Source: CAVOHU01 sp963843385
GTDB taxonomy: Bacteria > Acidobacteriota > Vicinamibacteria > Vicinamibacterales > JAKQTR01
Direction: 5' to 3'
NCBI GenBank assembly: GCA_963843385.1
Contig: CAWJJY010000007.1
Location: forward strand, 1,302,001-1,366,000
Length of the DNA stretch: 64,000 bases
The notes under the pieces are model-generated. The model searched no databases, was not told the origin of the DNA, and saw only the letters and a list, made by a program, of their open reading frames with translations. This document shows, piece after piece, positions 8,330 to 15,867 of the stretch. Position 1 is the first letter of the stretch. Each line of letters opens with the position of its first letter. The translations under genes and the position numbers were made by a program.

Positions 8330-8374
8330 GTATACTTTGCTATACAAAGTATACTCACCTGAGGAGTCTGTCAA
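8330..8374 (-). promoter_or_regulatory. ispH promoter with a perfect 10-bp inverted repeat (candidate operator)
   Basis: On the minus strand TTGACA (8374-8369) is a consensus -35. Fifteen bases on comes TATACT, which lies inside a perfect inverted repeat of GTATACTTTG and CAAAGTATAC (8330-8339 and 8345-8354, 5-base spacer). The palindrome covers the -10 region, 30 bases before the ATG, which is the classic placement for a repressor site. The regulator is unknown, and no regulator gene lies next to it. Confidence 0.6.
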
Positions 8375-8550
8375 CACCCGTGCGGGGAAGGTCGACTTGC
8401 CTGCGCGTTGCGTCGGGATTCTCGGCTGGGCCTAATCCAAGGCCAGCCGGCCGTCTCGACCTGCGTGGATCGGTCGGCGACTTCGGACTGACGAAGCGTC
8501 TATCCGGGCGGAGTCTGCCAGCCTTCGGTCGCGCTCCAATCGCACAGGGG

Positions 8551-9396
8551 TCACGACTCAGGGCCGCAGCTGGTCTTTGAGATCGGGAAGTGGAAACCGA
8601 AACTGCTGCGCGCAAAGGCGGAGAGTGATCCTGTGTTGGCGTTCGAGCATTCCCGGCAAAACGCGGAACGCCGGTGCCCTATTGCCGAGTAGCGTGCCCA
8701 CTCCCTCAACTCTGAGGACGCATTGGAATGCTCGGCGATCAACGTCATAGTCAAGTTTTGCACACCGAAGGCCGCCAGTTCCGAGATCGTATTGTCCTTT
8801 GTCGCACTGCACGTGTGACCCCTACCGGTCTCGGCGTGCCGAGCCTCGTGCATGATCACCGTCTGGAGCAGCGTGTTCGGGGCACGCCGCCAGTTAGATT
8901 CCGCTGACAAAGAACGAGGGGAAAAGCCGATGTGAATGACTTTTGCCGGACCGCAGCAGAAGCTATGGTCTCCGGTCTCAACAACGATGCCAGCTATCGC
9001 ATGGCGAAGCCAATCCCACAGCGGCAGGTTCGTCCAAGGCAACGGAGTGTCGATTTGGACAGTGCGGAACATCAGGAGCTGAGCGTACAGACGCTCCTCA
9101 TAGTAGTTCAGCCCGTCCGGTAGACCTTCGCCTCGACACACAGTGGGAGAAGGCGGAGGGTTGTCGAAGGTGATGTTGATTTCCTGCCGGATGATCGCGA
9201 TTTCTTCTGGCGTTGGGCAAGGCGTGTCAGCCCAAGCGGAAAACGGAGGCGCCTGATCCGCTCCCTCCCAAATAGGCAACGGGTCAGGAGAGGCAGGCAA
9301 CCGCTTCGAGCATGCACAGGGCAGGCCGAGCGACCACACGAAACCCACAAGGAGGCAAGTCCCGAGCGCTGTACGAATTCTTCTATTCGTCGCCAT
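8551..9396 (-). CDS. Putative exported HExxH-containing protein of unknown function
   Basis: 281 residues from the ATG at 9396, which has a good AGGAGG Shine-Dalgarno sequence. The N-terminus has a hydrophobic segment ending near Cys (LLVGFVWSLGLPCAC), suggesting export. The middle contains VIMHEARHAETGRGHTC, an HExxH-type zinc motif, followed by KDNTISELAAFGVQ. The Asp or Glu in that stretch could act as a third ligand. Cysteines recur towards the C-terminus (AFCRECSNA). I believe related proteins share the HEARH and D/E-NTIxELxAFGVQ pattern, but no activity is known to me. Peptidase function is an inference from the motif alone. It shares its orientation with the gene just upstream, 19 bases away. 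Confidence 0.65.
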   Translation of the reverse strand: MATNRRIRTALGTCLLVGFVWSLGLPCACSKRLPASPDPLPIWEGADQAPPFSAWADTPCPTPEEIAIIRQEINITFDNPPPSPTVCRGEGLPDGLNYYEERLYAQLLMFRTVQIDTPLPWTNLPLWDWLRHAIAGIVVETGDHSFCCGPAKVIHIGFSPRSLSAESNWRRAPNTLLQTVIMHEARHAETGRGHTCSATKDNTISELAAFGVQNLTMTLIAEHSNASSELREWARYSAIGHRRSAFCRECSNANTGSLSAFARSSFGFHFPISKTSCGPES

Positions 9397-9415
9397 GCCG
9401 CCTCCTGCCAAGCTC

Positions 9416-10720
9416 CTACCGCAGCGGCCACACAACCGCCTGCAGGTCGACCGCACGCCGCTCCCCCTGGCGGAAGGAAACTCGCATGGCGCGATTTGTC
9501 AGTAGCTCTAGAACAAGGGGGTCGAAGATGTCCACGGGGTCCAGTCCCAGCACTGCAGCCACACAGTATTCGCCTGGAGGTAGTCCAAGTAGGCGAAACT
9601 TGCCGGACTCTCCAGACCTCGTGACGACAGTGCGGCGGGAAAACGGGCGCCAACCGGTGGAGCCCGCGGGGAACACAACTACGGTTACCTGCGGAACACC
9701 CGAATCCCCATCCGACACGGAGCCCAGAAGTTCCGTGGGACGGCTGGTGAGGGCAATCTGCAAGCCGCTTACCTGTTCGCCGCTCTCCACCCGAATTGGT
9801 GCGTCGGACGCGTCGATTCCATGTAACCACGCGTGTTCCACGCTCCACCGTTGCGTGGCCGCCACCCGAATCATATACTCACCGGGCGGCACTGCGGAGA
9901 CATGAAAAACCCCAGCGCTCTGGACACGCGCGGCCGGGGTCCCCACGTGTCGGGGAAGGATGCGGAGCGGAACTAGGTTGACCTGAATCTCACCGGAACG
10001 AACCGGTATTCTAGTGTCAGTCGACACCTGGCCTTCAACAGCGCCTGACCGAGCAAGTGCCAATGGCAACTCCACGTCTTCTCTCGTCACCTCGAGCGCT
10101 GATTCTCCGAACCACGCGTCACCGCTGCCGCCATCGTGTACCGATCCGACGATTCGATAACGGCCTAGGGCGACTCCCGCGAAGCGGAAGCCTCTTACGG
10201 CAGAACTCAATGCTGCCTCCGCCACCAGTCGCTCGCCACCACCGGTCACTGTCTGGGTCAAGACTACGCTTCCAGATACCAAGGACACTTGGGTATTCAC
10301 CGACCCCGATACCGTGTAGGCCGCGAGGTCCTGCATCCTGATCAGCACCCCGCTGGACTCGATGCCGGCCTCGACGGCTACTCCCACGGCCTCGTCCACA
10401 CCAGCTGCCGACGGATAGTACGTCGGAGCGGGCGACCGTAGCAGCTTTGAAGCCACAGACCCGCCAGATGCTGGCGGTGCTCCCGGCTCGGGTCCGGCAA
10501 CAGCAGAGACCAAATACGAGCCCGGTGCAAGGCCGAAGAGCCGAAACGCTCCCAGGTCATCAGTTTGTGCTGTGGCAGCAACATCTAGACGAAGGCCGGA
10601 GCCAGCGGAACTACGCCGGAAGGCCTTGACTGCGGCCCACGGCATCGGCTCGCCCGGCGAACCCAACGGCCCACACCGACCGCGATTCGTCGGTCGCGCA
10701 CCAATAGACTTGGCCGCCAC
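9416..10720 (-). CDS. Carboxypeptidase-regulatory-like (CarboxypepD_reg/Cna-B type) repeat protein, probably 5'-truncated
   Basis: 434 residues made of repeated beta-sandwich modules. Each ends in the family signature: GAFRLFGLAPGSYLVSAVAG, then RGFRFAGVALGRYRIVG, then GVFHVSAVPPGEYMIRV and GKFRLLGLPPGEYCVAA. Such modules are common in secreted acidobacterial proteins and sit on TonB receptors. No signal peptide is present. The frame opens at a GTG (10720) and begins in mid-domain (GEPMPWAAVKAFRR). The 136-bp dispersed repeat starts only 29 bases upstream, so the original 5' end has probably been lost by rearrangement. The gene may no longer produce an exported protein. Confidence 0.65.
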   Translation of the reverse strand: MAAKSIGARPTNRGRCGPLGSPGEPMPWAAVKAFRRSSAGSGLRLDVAATAQTDDLGAFRLFGLAPGSYLVSAVAGPEPGAPPASGGSVASKLLRSPAPTYYPSAAGVDEAVGVAVEAGIESSGVLIRMQDLAAYTVSGSVNTQVSLVSGSVVLTQTVTGGGERLVAEAALSSAVRGFRFAGVALGRYRIVGSVHDGGSGDAWFGESALEVTREDVELPLALARSGAVEGQVSTDTRIPVRSGEIQVNLVPLRILPRHVGTPAARVQSAGVFHVSAVPPGEYMIRVAATQRWSVEHAWLHGIDASDAPIRVESGEQVSGLQIALTSRPTELLGSVSDGDSGVPQVTVVVFPAGSTGWRPFSRRTVVTRSGESGKFRLLGLPPGEYCVAAVLGLDPVDIFDPLVLELLTNRAMRVSFRQGERRAVDLQAVVWPLR

Positions 10721-10748
10721 TCAATCAGCCGCTGCACGAAGAAGGCCA

Positions 10749-10884
10749 GACGATAGGACGCATTAACTGGGGCGTCGCGAGCTGTTGTTAACGCAACGTC
10801 CCTTATGCGACACGCGTCCGGGTCGGGAACCGCTCCCGGACGGCCCCGGATGCCTCCCGGACGGCTCCAGATGCCCAGACACAG
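10749..10884 (+). repeat. 136-bp dispersed direct repeat, copy A
   Basis: This stretch (starting CGATAGGACGCATTAACTGG) recurs at 20249-20385 in the same orientation with two substitutions and one extra G. It contains short internal inverted repeats around GTTAAC and around CCGGACGG. Left of copy A lies the truncated carboxypeptidase-regulatory gene, and immediately right begins a MITE-like element. The near-identity implies a recent event. Confidence 0.85.
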
Positions 10885-11037
10885 CCTGTCCCAGCTAAAA
10901 CGGTAGCGGATTCCGGAGCGCGGCGCCCGGATCGCAAGGCGCGAAACGCGAGAATACTGGGAGTATTTGAGCGTTGAGCAACGCAGCGAGGCGGGATGCC
11001 CCGCCCGGAAAGCACTGCCATTTCAGCTGGGACAGGC
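10885..11037 (+). mobile_element. MITE-like element or insertion-sequence ends, 153 bp with about 32-bp imperfect terminal inverted repeats
   Basis: The left end begins CCTGTCCCAGCTAAAACGG. The right end, read on the minus strand from 11037, begins CCTGTCCCAGCTGAAATGG. Over roughly 32 bases about seven positions differ. The first 12 bases are identical. The interior is short and non-coding. No target-site duplication is evident in the flanks, so the family and the mode of insertion are unknown. Confidence 0.55.
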
Positions 11038-11039
11038 CA

Positions 11040-11261
11040 CTAGGTGGGTCCGCTGCGTTCGCGTTTCTCCTGAGTTGTCCGCCTCCGCCTCACGAGCAGT
11101 TCGACGCTGGGCAAATCGCACCCGGATACGATGATGGCCGGCAACGCCAGGCCGAGCAGGTCGACGATGTCGTCGCGGACCTCGGGCGTGGCCGTGGCGG
11201 TGAACGTGGCGAGGAGGCGGCCCCACGTCTGCCGTCTTCGCCCAGGACCAACCTCCGTCAA
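11040..11261 (-). pseudogene. recQ helicase fragment
   Basis: The minus-strand frame reads LATFTATATPEVRDDIVDLLGL and then PAIIVSGCDLPSVEL. This matches the RecQ motif III region (usually ALTATATPEVRDDIV... then GFDRPNL). Only about 60 residues are recognisable. The DEAH box, the rest of the helicase core, the RQC and the HRDC domains are absent, so this is debris, not a working helicase. It lies directly beside the MITE-like element. Confidence 0.65.
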
Positions 11262-11268
11262 TACCTGG

Positions 11269-11502
11269 TCAGTACCTGAACGTGTACTGGAACTTGACGA
11301 TCAGCTGATTCGAGTCGAGCTGCCAGCGATCCGCGGCGCTCCGGTCCGTGCCCAGTCCGTCACGCCCCCTCGTCATCGCCCAGAGGCCGACGGCTGTCGA
11401 TTCAGCCATCCGTGCCCGTTGAGACACAGATTCGTTGGATAAGGGAAGTACGTGCGGAACTTCAGTAAACGCGGCCCCAGATCCCAGTAACCGAGGGGAC
11501 AT
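11269..11502 (-). pseudogene. Possible C-terminal remnant of an outer-membrane beta-barrel protein
   Basis: The frame ends WQLDSNQLIVKFQYTFRY followed by a stop. Alternating hydrophobic residues and a terminal aromatic are typical of the last strand of a Gram-negative outer-membrane barrel, which carries the BAM recognition signal. The upstream part of the frame is low-quality and resembles nothing. I take it as a gene tail left by rearrangement. Confidence 0.35.
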
Positions 11503-11722
11503 ACGCGTTCAGATACATCCGGTCGATACAACACTCCAACGCGAACGTGACGTGCTTTTCCAGAATGTCCGCAACCGATTGGCGTACTATCACGGTGGAG
11601 TTCCTGGAGCACTCGACCCACGTGGCCACCGACCCCAACAGGGTCCAATACTCCGGCGGAGGGGGCAATCCCTCCCGGCGCCCACGGGCTCCTCCACCGA
11701 GACCTGCCTCAGACCGTCTCAC
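11462..11722 (-). pseudogene. Remnant of an uncharacterised protein carrying an E-C-I-D-R-M-Y-L-N-type signature
   Basis: The frame contains ILEKHVTFALECCIDRMYLN followed by AYVP. From memory this matches the beginning of a widespread family of unknown function (pattern HVTFELECIDRMYLNVYVP). Here there is one extra Cys codon (TGTTGT), and the frame ends soon afterwards, so the rest of that family is missing. The identification is by recollection of a pattern only. The stretch from 11723 to 11880 shows no gene. Confidence 0.35.
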
Positions 11723-11880
11723 GATAGGCGTGTCCCCATATGCTCGAAGGTCTGAGGCATGACCTCGTGAGTTCTCACAGGATCCGACGCCCCCCTTGAT
11801 CGGTTTCTCGACACGGCGGCCAGCGTGACGGAGTCGGGGAGCGCGTGTCCGGGCATGCCCGAGGCAACCCGCATCGCGAA

Positions 11881-11909
11881 CGGCCGCGGGGAGGATATCC
11901 CCGCCGCCG
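11881..11909 (-). terminator. Hairpin downstream of the acylase/FG-GAP gene
   Basis: Arms 11881-11892 (CGGCCGCGGGGA) and 11898-11909 (TCCCCGCCGCCG) pair at 11 of 12 positions around a 5-base loop, ten bases beyond the stop codon. There is no long U-tract on the minus strand, so intrinsic termination is plausible but not certain. Confidence 0.45.
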
Positions 11910-11918
11910 TTTCTGGTC

Positions 11919-14900
11919 TCAGCGCCCGGCCCGCACGATCAGATACTTCTTCGCGTACGCGTTCGGGTCGACATTTGGCGTGCGGACGACCTGTCGCCCA
12001 CCCGCCGTCATCGAGGTGACCTCGACATCCACGGGGCCGGCGGCGGCCAGACCGAAATGCGCCGGCATGGCGTTCTGCGAGCAATAGCCGCTTCCGGTGT
12101 CCAGGATCCTGGTCCCGAGGAGCCTGCGCGTGCCGGCTGCGAACACGCGCACCTCGGATCCCGCTTTCGAATAGCGGCCGCGGTCATCGAGCACGAGAAC
12201 CTGGAGCGATTGCCGTGCGCGATCGGGCGGCAACAGGTTGCGGAAGAGGAAGTGGCCTCCGCGCGGCCCATTGTCGGCGAACGACAGGTCGATCGCGCCG
12301 TCCTGGTCGAAGTCGGCCCACTGCACGCCGTGCGACGCGTCGTGCTTGAGGAGCAGGGCCGAAGCGACCTCGGAGAAGCTTGCGCCGTCGTTGTGGTACA
12401 GGTAGTCGCGGTAGTTGGCGATCGCCGTCAGAAACCCTCCCGAGTAGAGGTCCGAACGGCCATCGTTGTCGTAGTCGCCCCAGCTCGACGCGACGAGGTG
12501 ATGGTCGCCAGCGACACCCATCTTCACGGCCACGTCCTTGAACCGGCCGCCGCCCTCGTTGTGCCAGAGGGCGCTCGGCCCATAGCCCGCCACGAAGAGA
12601 TCCAGGCGGCCGTCGTTGTCGAAATCAGCCAGGCTCGGCCCGACGCCCCCGTAGACCGAGGGCCTCCCCAGTCCGTCCATGCCCAGGTCGCGCGCGACAT
12701 CGACGAACCTGTTCCCGTCGTTGCGATAGAAGCCGTTGGTATCGCCGTCCTGGTTCGCCACGAAGAGATCGAGATCGCCGTCCTCGTCCATGTCGAACCA
12801 CACCGCGCCCACGGTCTTCCTCGGGTCGGCCACGCCCAGAGCCTTCGCCACGTCCGTGAAGCGGCCCTTCTCGTTGTGGAACAGCATGTTCGGCCGGTCT
12901 CTGAAGGCCACGAACAGATCCATCTCTCCGTCGCTGTCGAAGTCGACGAACGAAACCTGGCGGCTCTCGCCCGTCGCGTCCACGCCCTGCGCGCGGGCGA
13001 GGTCGGTGAAGTGCTTGCCGTTTCCGTCGTTGCGATAGAGCCTGTTGGGCACGCTCGATGAGCGAGCGAACCCAACGTACAGATCGAGGTTCCCGTCGCT
13101 GTCGAAGTCGCCCCACCCGCACGCCCTGGTGTCTTCCGCGTCGGCTAGTCCGACCGACGAGGCGATCTCGGCGAACGTGCCGCCGTCGTTCCGGTAGAGC
13201 TTGTTGAGTTCGCCGCGCCGGAAGCCGATGAACAGGTCCAGGTCGCCGTCGTTGTCGAAGTCTCCCCAGGCGCTGCACTGGCCGCCCGCCGCCGCGAACA
13301 GCTCGGGCTGCACCATCGCGAAGCGCGGCTCATTGGCCGGGTTCGCGGCTGCCGAAGGATCCTTCAGCGGTTCGAGCGTCAGGCGGCTCCTGGCGTGCTC
13401 GTCGACGCTCTTCCGACTGTACGCCAGCGGGAAGTACTTGCCCTCCCCCCAGTAGGGGATCATGTCCGCGTAGTGCGGGCTGCCGGGCTGCGCCGAGTTG
13501 CCGGGAACGCTGAGGCCGGTCGAGCGATCCCAATCCTTCACGTCGAACACGAACATGAACGACGCGCCCGAGAGCTGTTTGCTCCCGGACTCGGTCGCGC
13601 CGGACGCCGCCATCACCGTGTAGGCGTCGCCACCCCGGCGAACCGGCTCGATTTGGAACAGGCGCTTCGTCTCCGGTGTCGTCGCGAGCGGGTGCACGAA
13701 GTCGGTCGTGTGCACGTCGCCCCACTTCCACTTCGCCGGATCCGTGCCGAAGCGCTTGCGGATCTCGGCGAGCCCCTGGCTGAGCGCATCCAGCAGCATC
13801 CTGTCCCGGGCCTCGGTGCGCGCCCGGGCTCCGCTCCCGTAGGCCGCGTCGGGCGCCTTCATCCAGGTGACGACGCGAGTGACGTCGTACTGCCGGAACG
13901 TTGTCGGCGCCCCCGCGGGAATACGGGGCGCGTAGGCCAGCGGTCCGAGCTTCAGCATCCAGAACTCGTAGATCGTCGCGGCGTCAGACTCGCGATCCAT
14001 GTCGAAGTTCCAGGCGAGCAGCCGATCGATCGCACGACGCACGTCCGGATCCTTCGTCACGAGCTTTCGCAAGAGCGGGACCATCTCCCTCGCCGGGATC
14101 GACAGCGTGTCCTGCTGGAGTTTCTCGAAGTCGCCGACGGCGAACTTCCGGGGCGCGGCGAGGACCTCGGCGACGCGATCGTAGCGGTACGGCGCGCCGT
14201 ACTCGTAGCCGAGCGGCATGTAGTAGCCGGGCAGGATCTTCGGCACGACGTCGTTGTTCGACGAGTTGTAGAAGCCTTTCGGCGAATTGAAGCTGGACGG
14301 CAGTTTGTCGTACGGCACGAAGCCGTCCCACTCGTACTTGCCGTCCTTCCCCGGCACGGGAAGCAGGCCATCCCAGCCCTTGCGCACAGGCGTCAGCGCC
14401 ACGCCGCGGTAGCCGATGTTGCCAGCCGTGTCCGCGTAGACCAGGCTGTGGGACGGGATGTACCAGGCCTTCGGCAGCGCGTCGTTGAACTGCTTCCAGT
14501 CGCCCGTCTGCATGACGTTCAGCGAGCCGAGGTACCCTGCCCCGCCCGGCTCAGCGCCGACCCACCTGAGCGCAAACGCCCGGTGACGGGTGGCGTTCTC
14601 GTAGAGCACCGGCCCGTGGCGCGTGATCTTGACGTCGTACTCCAGGGGCGCGGACCCGCCCTTGACGAAGATGATCTCGCGCTCGAGCTTCATGTCGAGC
14701 CACTCGCCCTTGTACTGATAGCGGTTCGGATTGGCCGGGTCGGTCTCCTCAACGTAGAGATCCTGTTGGTCCATGCCGAGGATGGTGAAGCCCCAGGCGA
14801 GCTTCTCGTTGTGGCCGATGCTGATGCCCGGCAGCCCCGGTTCGGTGGCGCCGAGCGCGTTCCAGCCTGGCGCAACGAGGTGCACGACGTAGCGGAGGGC

Positions 14901-15800
14901 GGGATTGACGACTTCGCGGTGCGGGTCATTCGCCAGCAGCGGCCCGCCCGTTACGGACTTGGCTCCCGACACCACCCAGTTGTTGCTCCCGAGGGCGGAC
15001 TTGAGGCTCCAACGGATGTCGTTGGCGCCACGAGCGATGTCGAGGATGGAGGATTCGATGTCTGCCAGGTCGAGGCCCGGAGGAATCTCCAGCTTCTTGC
15101 GCGGCGTGGTGGGCTTGAGCTCCTCGACCTTCCCCAGACCAAGGGCCTTGATGTCGAGCGCGCGGTTCACCTCGCTCGACGCATTGCGCGAGAGCGTCCA
15201 CCCGGGCATTCGCGTCAGCACCGTCTTCGCGGTCCAGACCGGCTGCGGCTGAAATCCGAGGATCTCGAATTCAACCGGGACCTTTCGCTCGTCGATGGCC
15301 TTCTGGATCGCCGCGTTGATGCCCGCGGCAAACGACGTGAAGATCGTCTTTCCCTCGGGATGGTAGCGGCGGAACTCCTCCTCCCAGTCTCCGCGGTAGG
15401 CGAGAAGCCTGGCGAATTTGTCACGCGTAACGTAGTCGGGGCCAAGCACTTCGGCCAGCCGGCCCTCGCCGTTGCGCCGCCACATTTCGAGCTGCCACAT
15501 GCGGTCCTGCGCCACGACGAATCCCTGCGCGAAGAAGAGATCCGCAGTGCTCTGCGCGTAGATATGGGGGATGCCCCAAGTGTCGCGCACGACCTCGACC
15601 GGCTGCGACAGCCCGCGCACCATGATGGTGCCCGTGTGCTGCGCGAGCACGGCCTTCGCCTGCGCGCCCCGGTCCGGGGCCTGCGCCACCTGCGCGGCCG
15701 CGGTCATCCACGCGGCGCCCGCGACGCACACCACGATCAGCACCGACCAGACGGCGATCGCCATCCGGCGCGGCAAACGCATCTGTTGCCTGCGTGTCAT
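11919..15800 (-). CDS. Penicillin acylase-family Ntn hydrolase fused to seven FG-GAP/VCBS repeats and an ASPIC/UnbV-like tail
   Basis: 1293 residues from the ATG at 15800, which has a GAGGAG Shine-Dalgarno sequence. An N-terminal hydrophobic helix (about 15-35) directs export. The acylase part covers about 50-820: VEVVRDTWGIPHIYAQSTAD, FFAQGFVVAQDRMWQLE, and the autocatalytic nucleophile Ser272 in LGSNNWVVSG, then LLANDPH. Family members cut amides of acylated compounds (beta-lactams, N-acyl homoserine lactones, others). From about 835 to 1190 run seven Ca-binding FG-GAP repeats of DFDNDGDLDLF type, ending in an UnbV-like region. Typical acylases are 750-850 residues, so the repeat half is an added domain. 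It lies downstream of a TonB receptor and an MFS gene. Confidence 0.9.
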   Translation of the reverse strand: MTRRQQMRLPRRMAIAVWSVLIVVCVAGAAWMTAAAQVAQAPDRGAQAKAVLAQHTGTIMVRGLSQPVEVVRDTWGIPHIYAQSTADLFFAQGFVVAQDRMWQLEMWRRNGEGRLAEVLGPDYVTRDKFARLLAYRGDWEEEFRRYHPEGKTIFTSFAAGINAAIQKAIDERKVPVEFEILGFQPQPVWTAKTVLTRMPGWTLSRNASSEVNRALDIKALGLGKVEELKPTTPRKKLEIPPGLDLADIESSILDIARGANDIRWSLKSALGSNNWVVSGAKSVTGGPLLANDPHREVVNPALRYVVHLVAPGWNALGATEPGLPGISIGHNEKLAWGFTILGMDQQDLYVEETDPANPNRYQYKGEWLDMKLEREIIFVKGGSAPLEYDVKITRHGPVLYENATRHRAFALRWVGAEPGGAGYLGSLNVMQTGDWKQFNDALPKAWYIPSHSLVYADTAGNIGYRGVALTPVRKGWDGLLPVPGKDGKYEWDGFVPYDKLPSSFNSPKGFYNSSNNDVVPKILPGYYMPLGYEYGAPYRYDRVAEVLAAPRKFAVGDFEKLQQDTLSIPAREMVPLLRKLVTKDPDVRRAIDRLLAWNFDMDRESDAATIYEFWMLKLGPLAYAPRIPAGAPTTFRQYDVTRVVTWMKAPDAAYGSGARARTEARDRMLLDALSQGLAEIRKRFGTDPAKWKWGDVHTTDFVHPLATTPETKRLFQIEPVRRGGDAYTVMAASGATESGSKQLSGASFMFVFDVKDWDRSTGLSVPGNSAQPGSPHYADMIPYWGEGKYFPLAYSRKSVDEHARSRLTLEPLKDPSAAANPANEPRFAMVQPELFAAAGGQCSAWGDFDNDGDLDLFIGFRRGELNKLYRNDGGTFAEIASSVGLADAEDTRACGWGDFDSDGNLDLYVGFARSSSVPNRLYRNDGNGKHFTDLARAQGVDATGESRQVSFVDFDSDGEMDLFVAFRDRPNMLFHNEKGRFTDVAKALGVADPRKTVGAVWFDMDEDGDLDLFVANQDGDTNGFYRNDGNRFVDVARDLGMDGLGRPSVYGGVGPSLADFDNDGRLDLFVAGYGPSALWHNEGGGRFKDVAVKMGVAGDHHLVASSWGDYDNDGRSDLYSGGFLTAIANYRDYLYHNDGASFSEVASALLLKHDASHGVQWADFDQDGAIDLSFADNGPRGGHFLFRNLLPPDRARQSLQVLVLDDRGRYSKAGSEVRVFAAGTRRLLGTRILDTGSGYCSQNAMPAHFGLAAAGPVDVEVTSMTAGGRQVVRTPNVDPNAYAKKYLIVRAGR

Positions 15801-15819
15801 CGTTCTCCTCCAGGGAGGA

Positions 15820-15853
15820 GGCGCCCGAGGGCCCCGTCGGGCCCGCGGACGCC
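15820..15853 (-). terminator. Hairpin between the TonB receptor and the acylase gene
   Basis: GGGCCC at 15829-15834 pairs with GGGCCC at 15839-15844, and outer bases GGCG and CGCC (15820-15823, 15850-15853) extend the stem. It lies in the 67-base spacer just after the receptor stop codon. No U-tract follows, so it may stabilise the upstream mRNA end instead of terminating. Confidence 0.35.
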
Positions 15854-15867
15854 TGCCGGCCGACGGA

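Noticed and set aside
10749..10810. Integron attC site within the 136-bp repeat
   Set aside because: GTTAAC-type inverted halves look attC-like, but the core-site consensus (GTTRRRY / RYYYAAC) is not met, and no integrase or cassette array is present.
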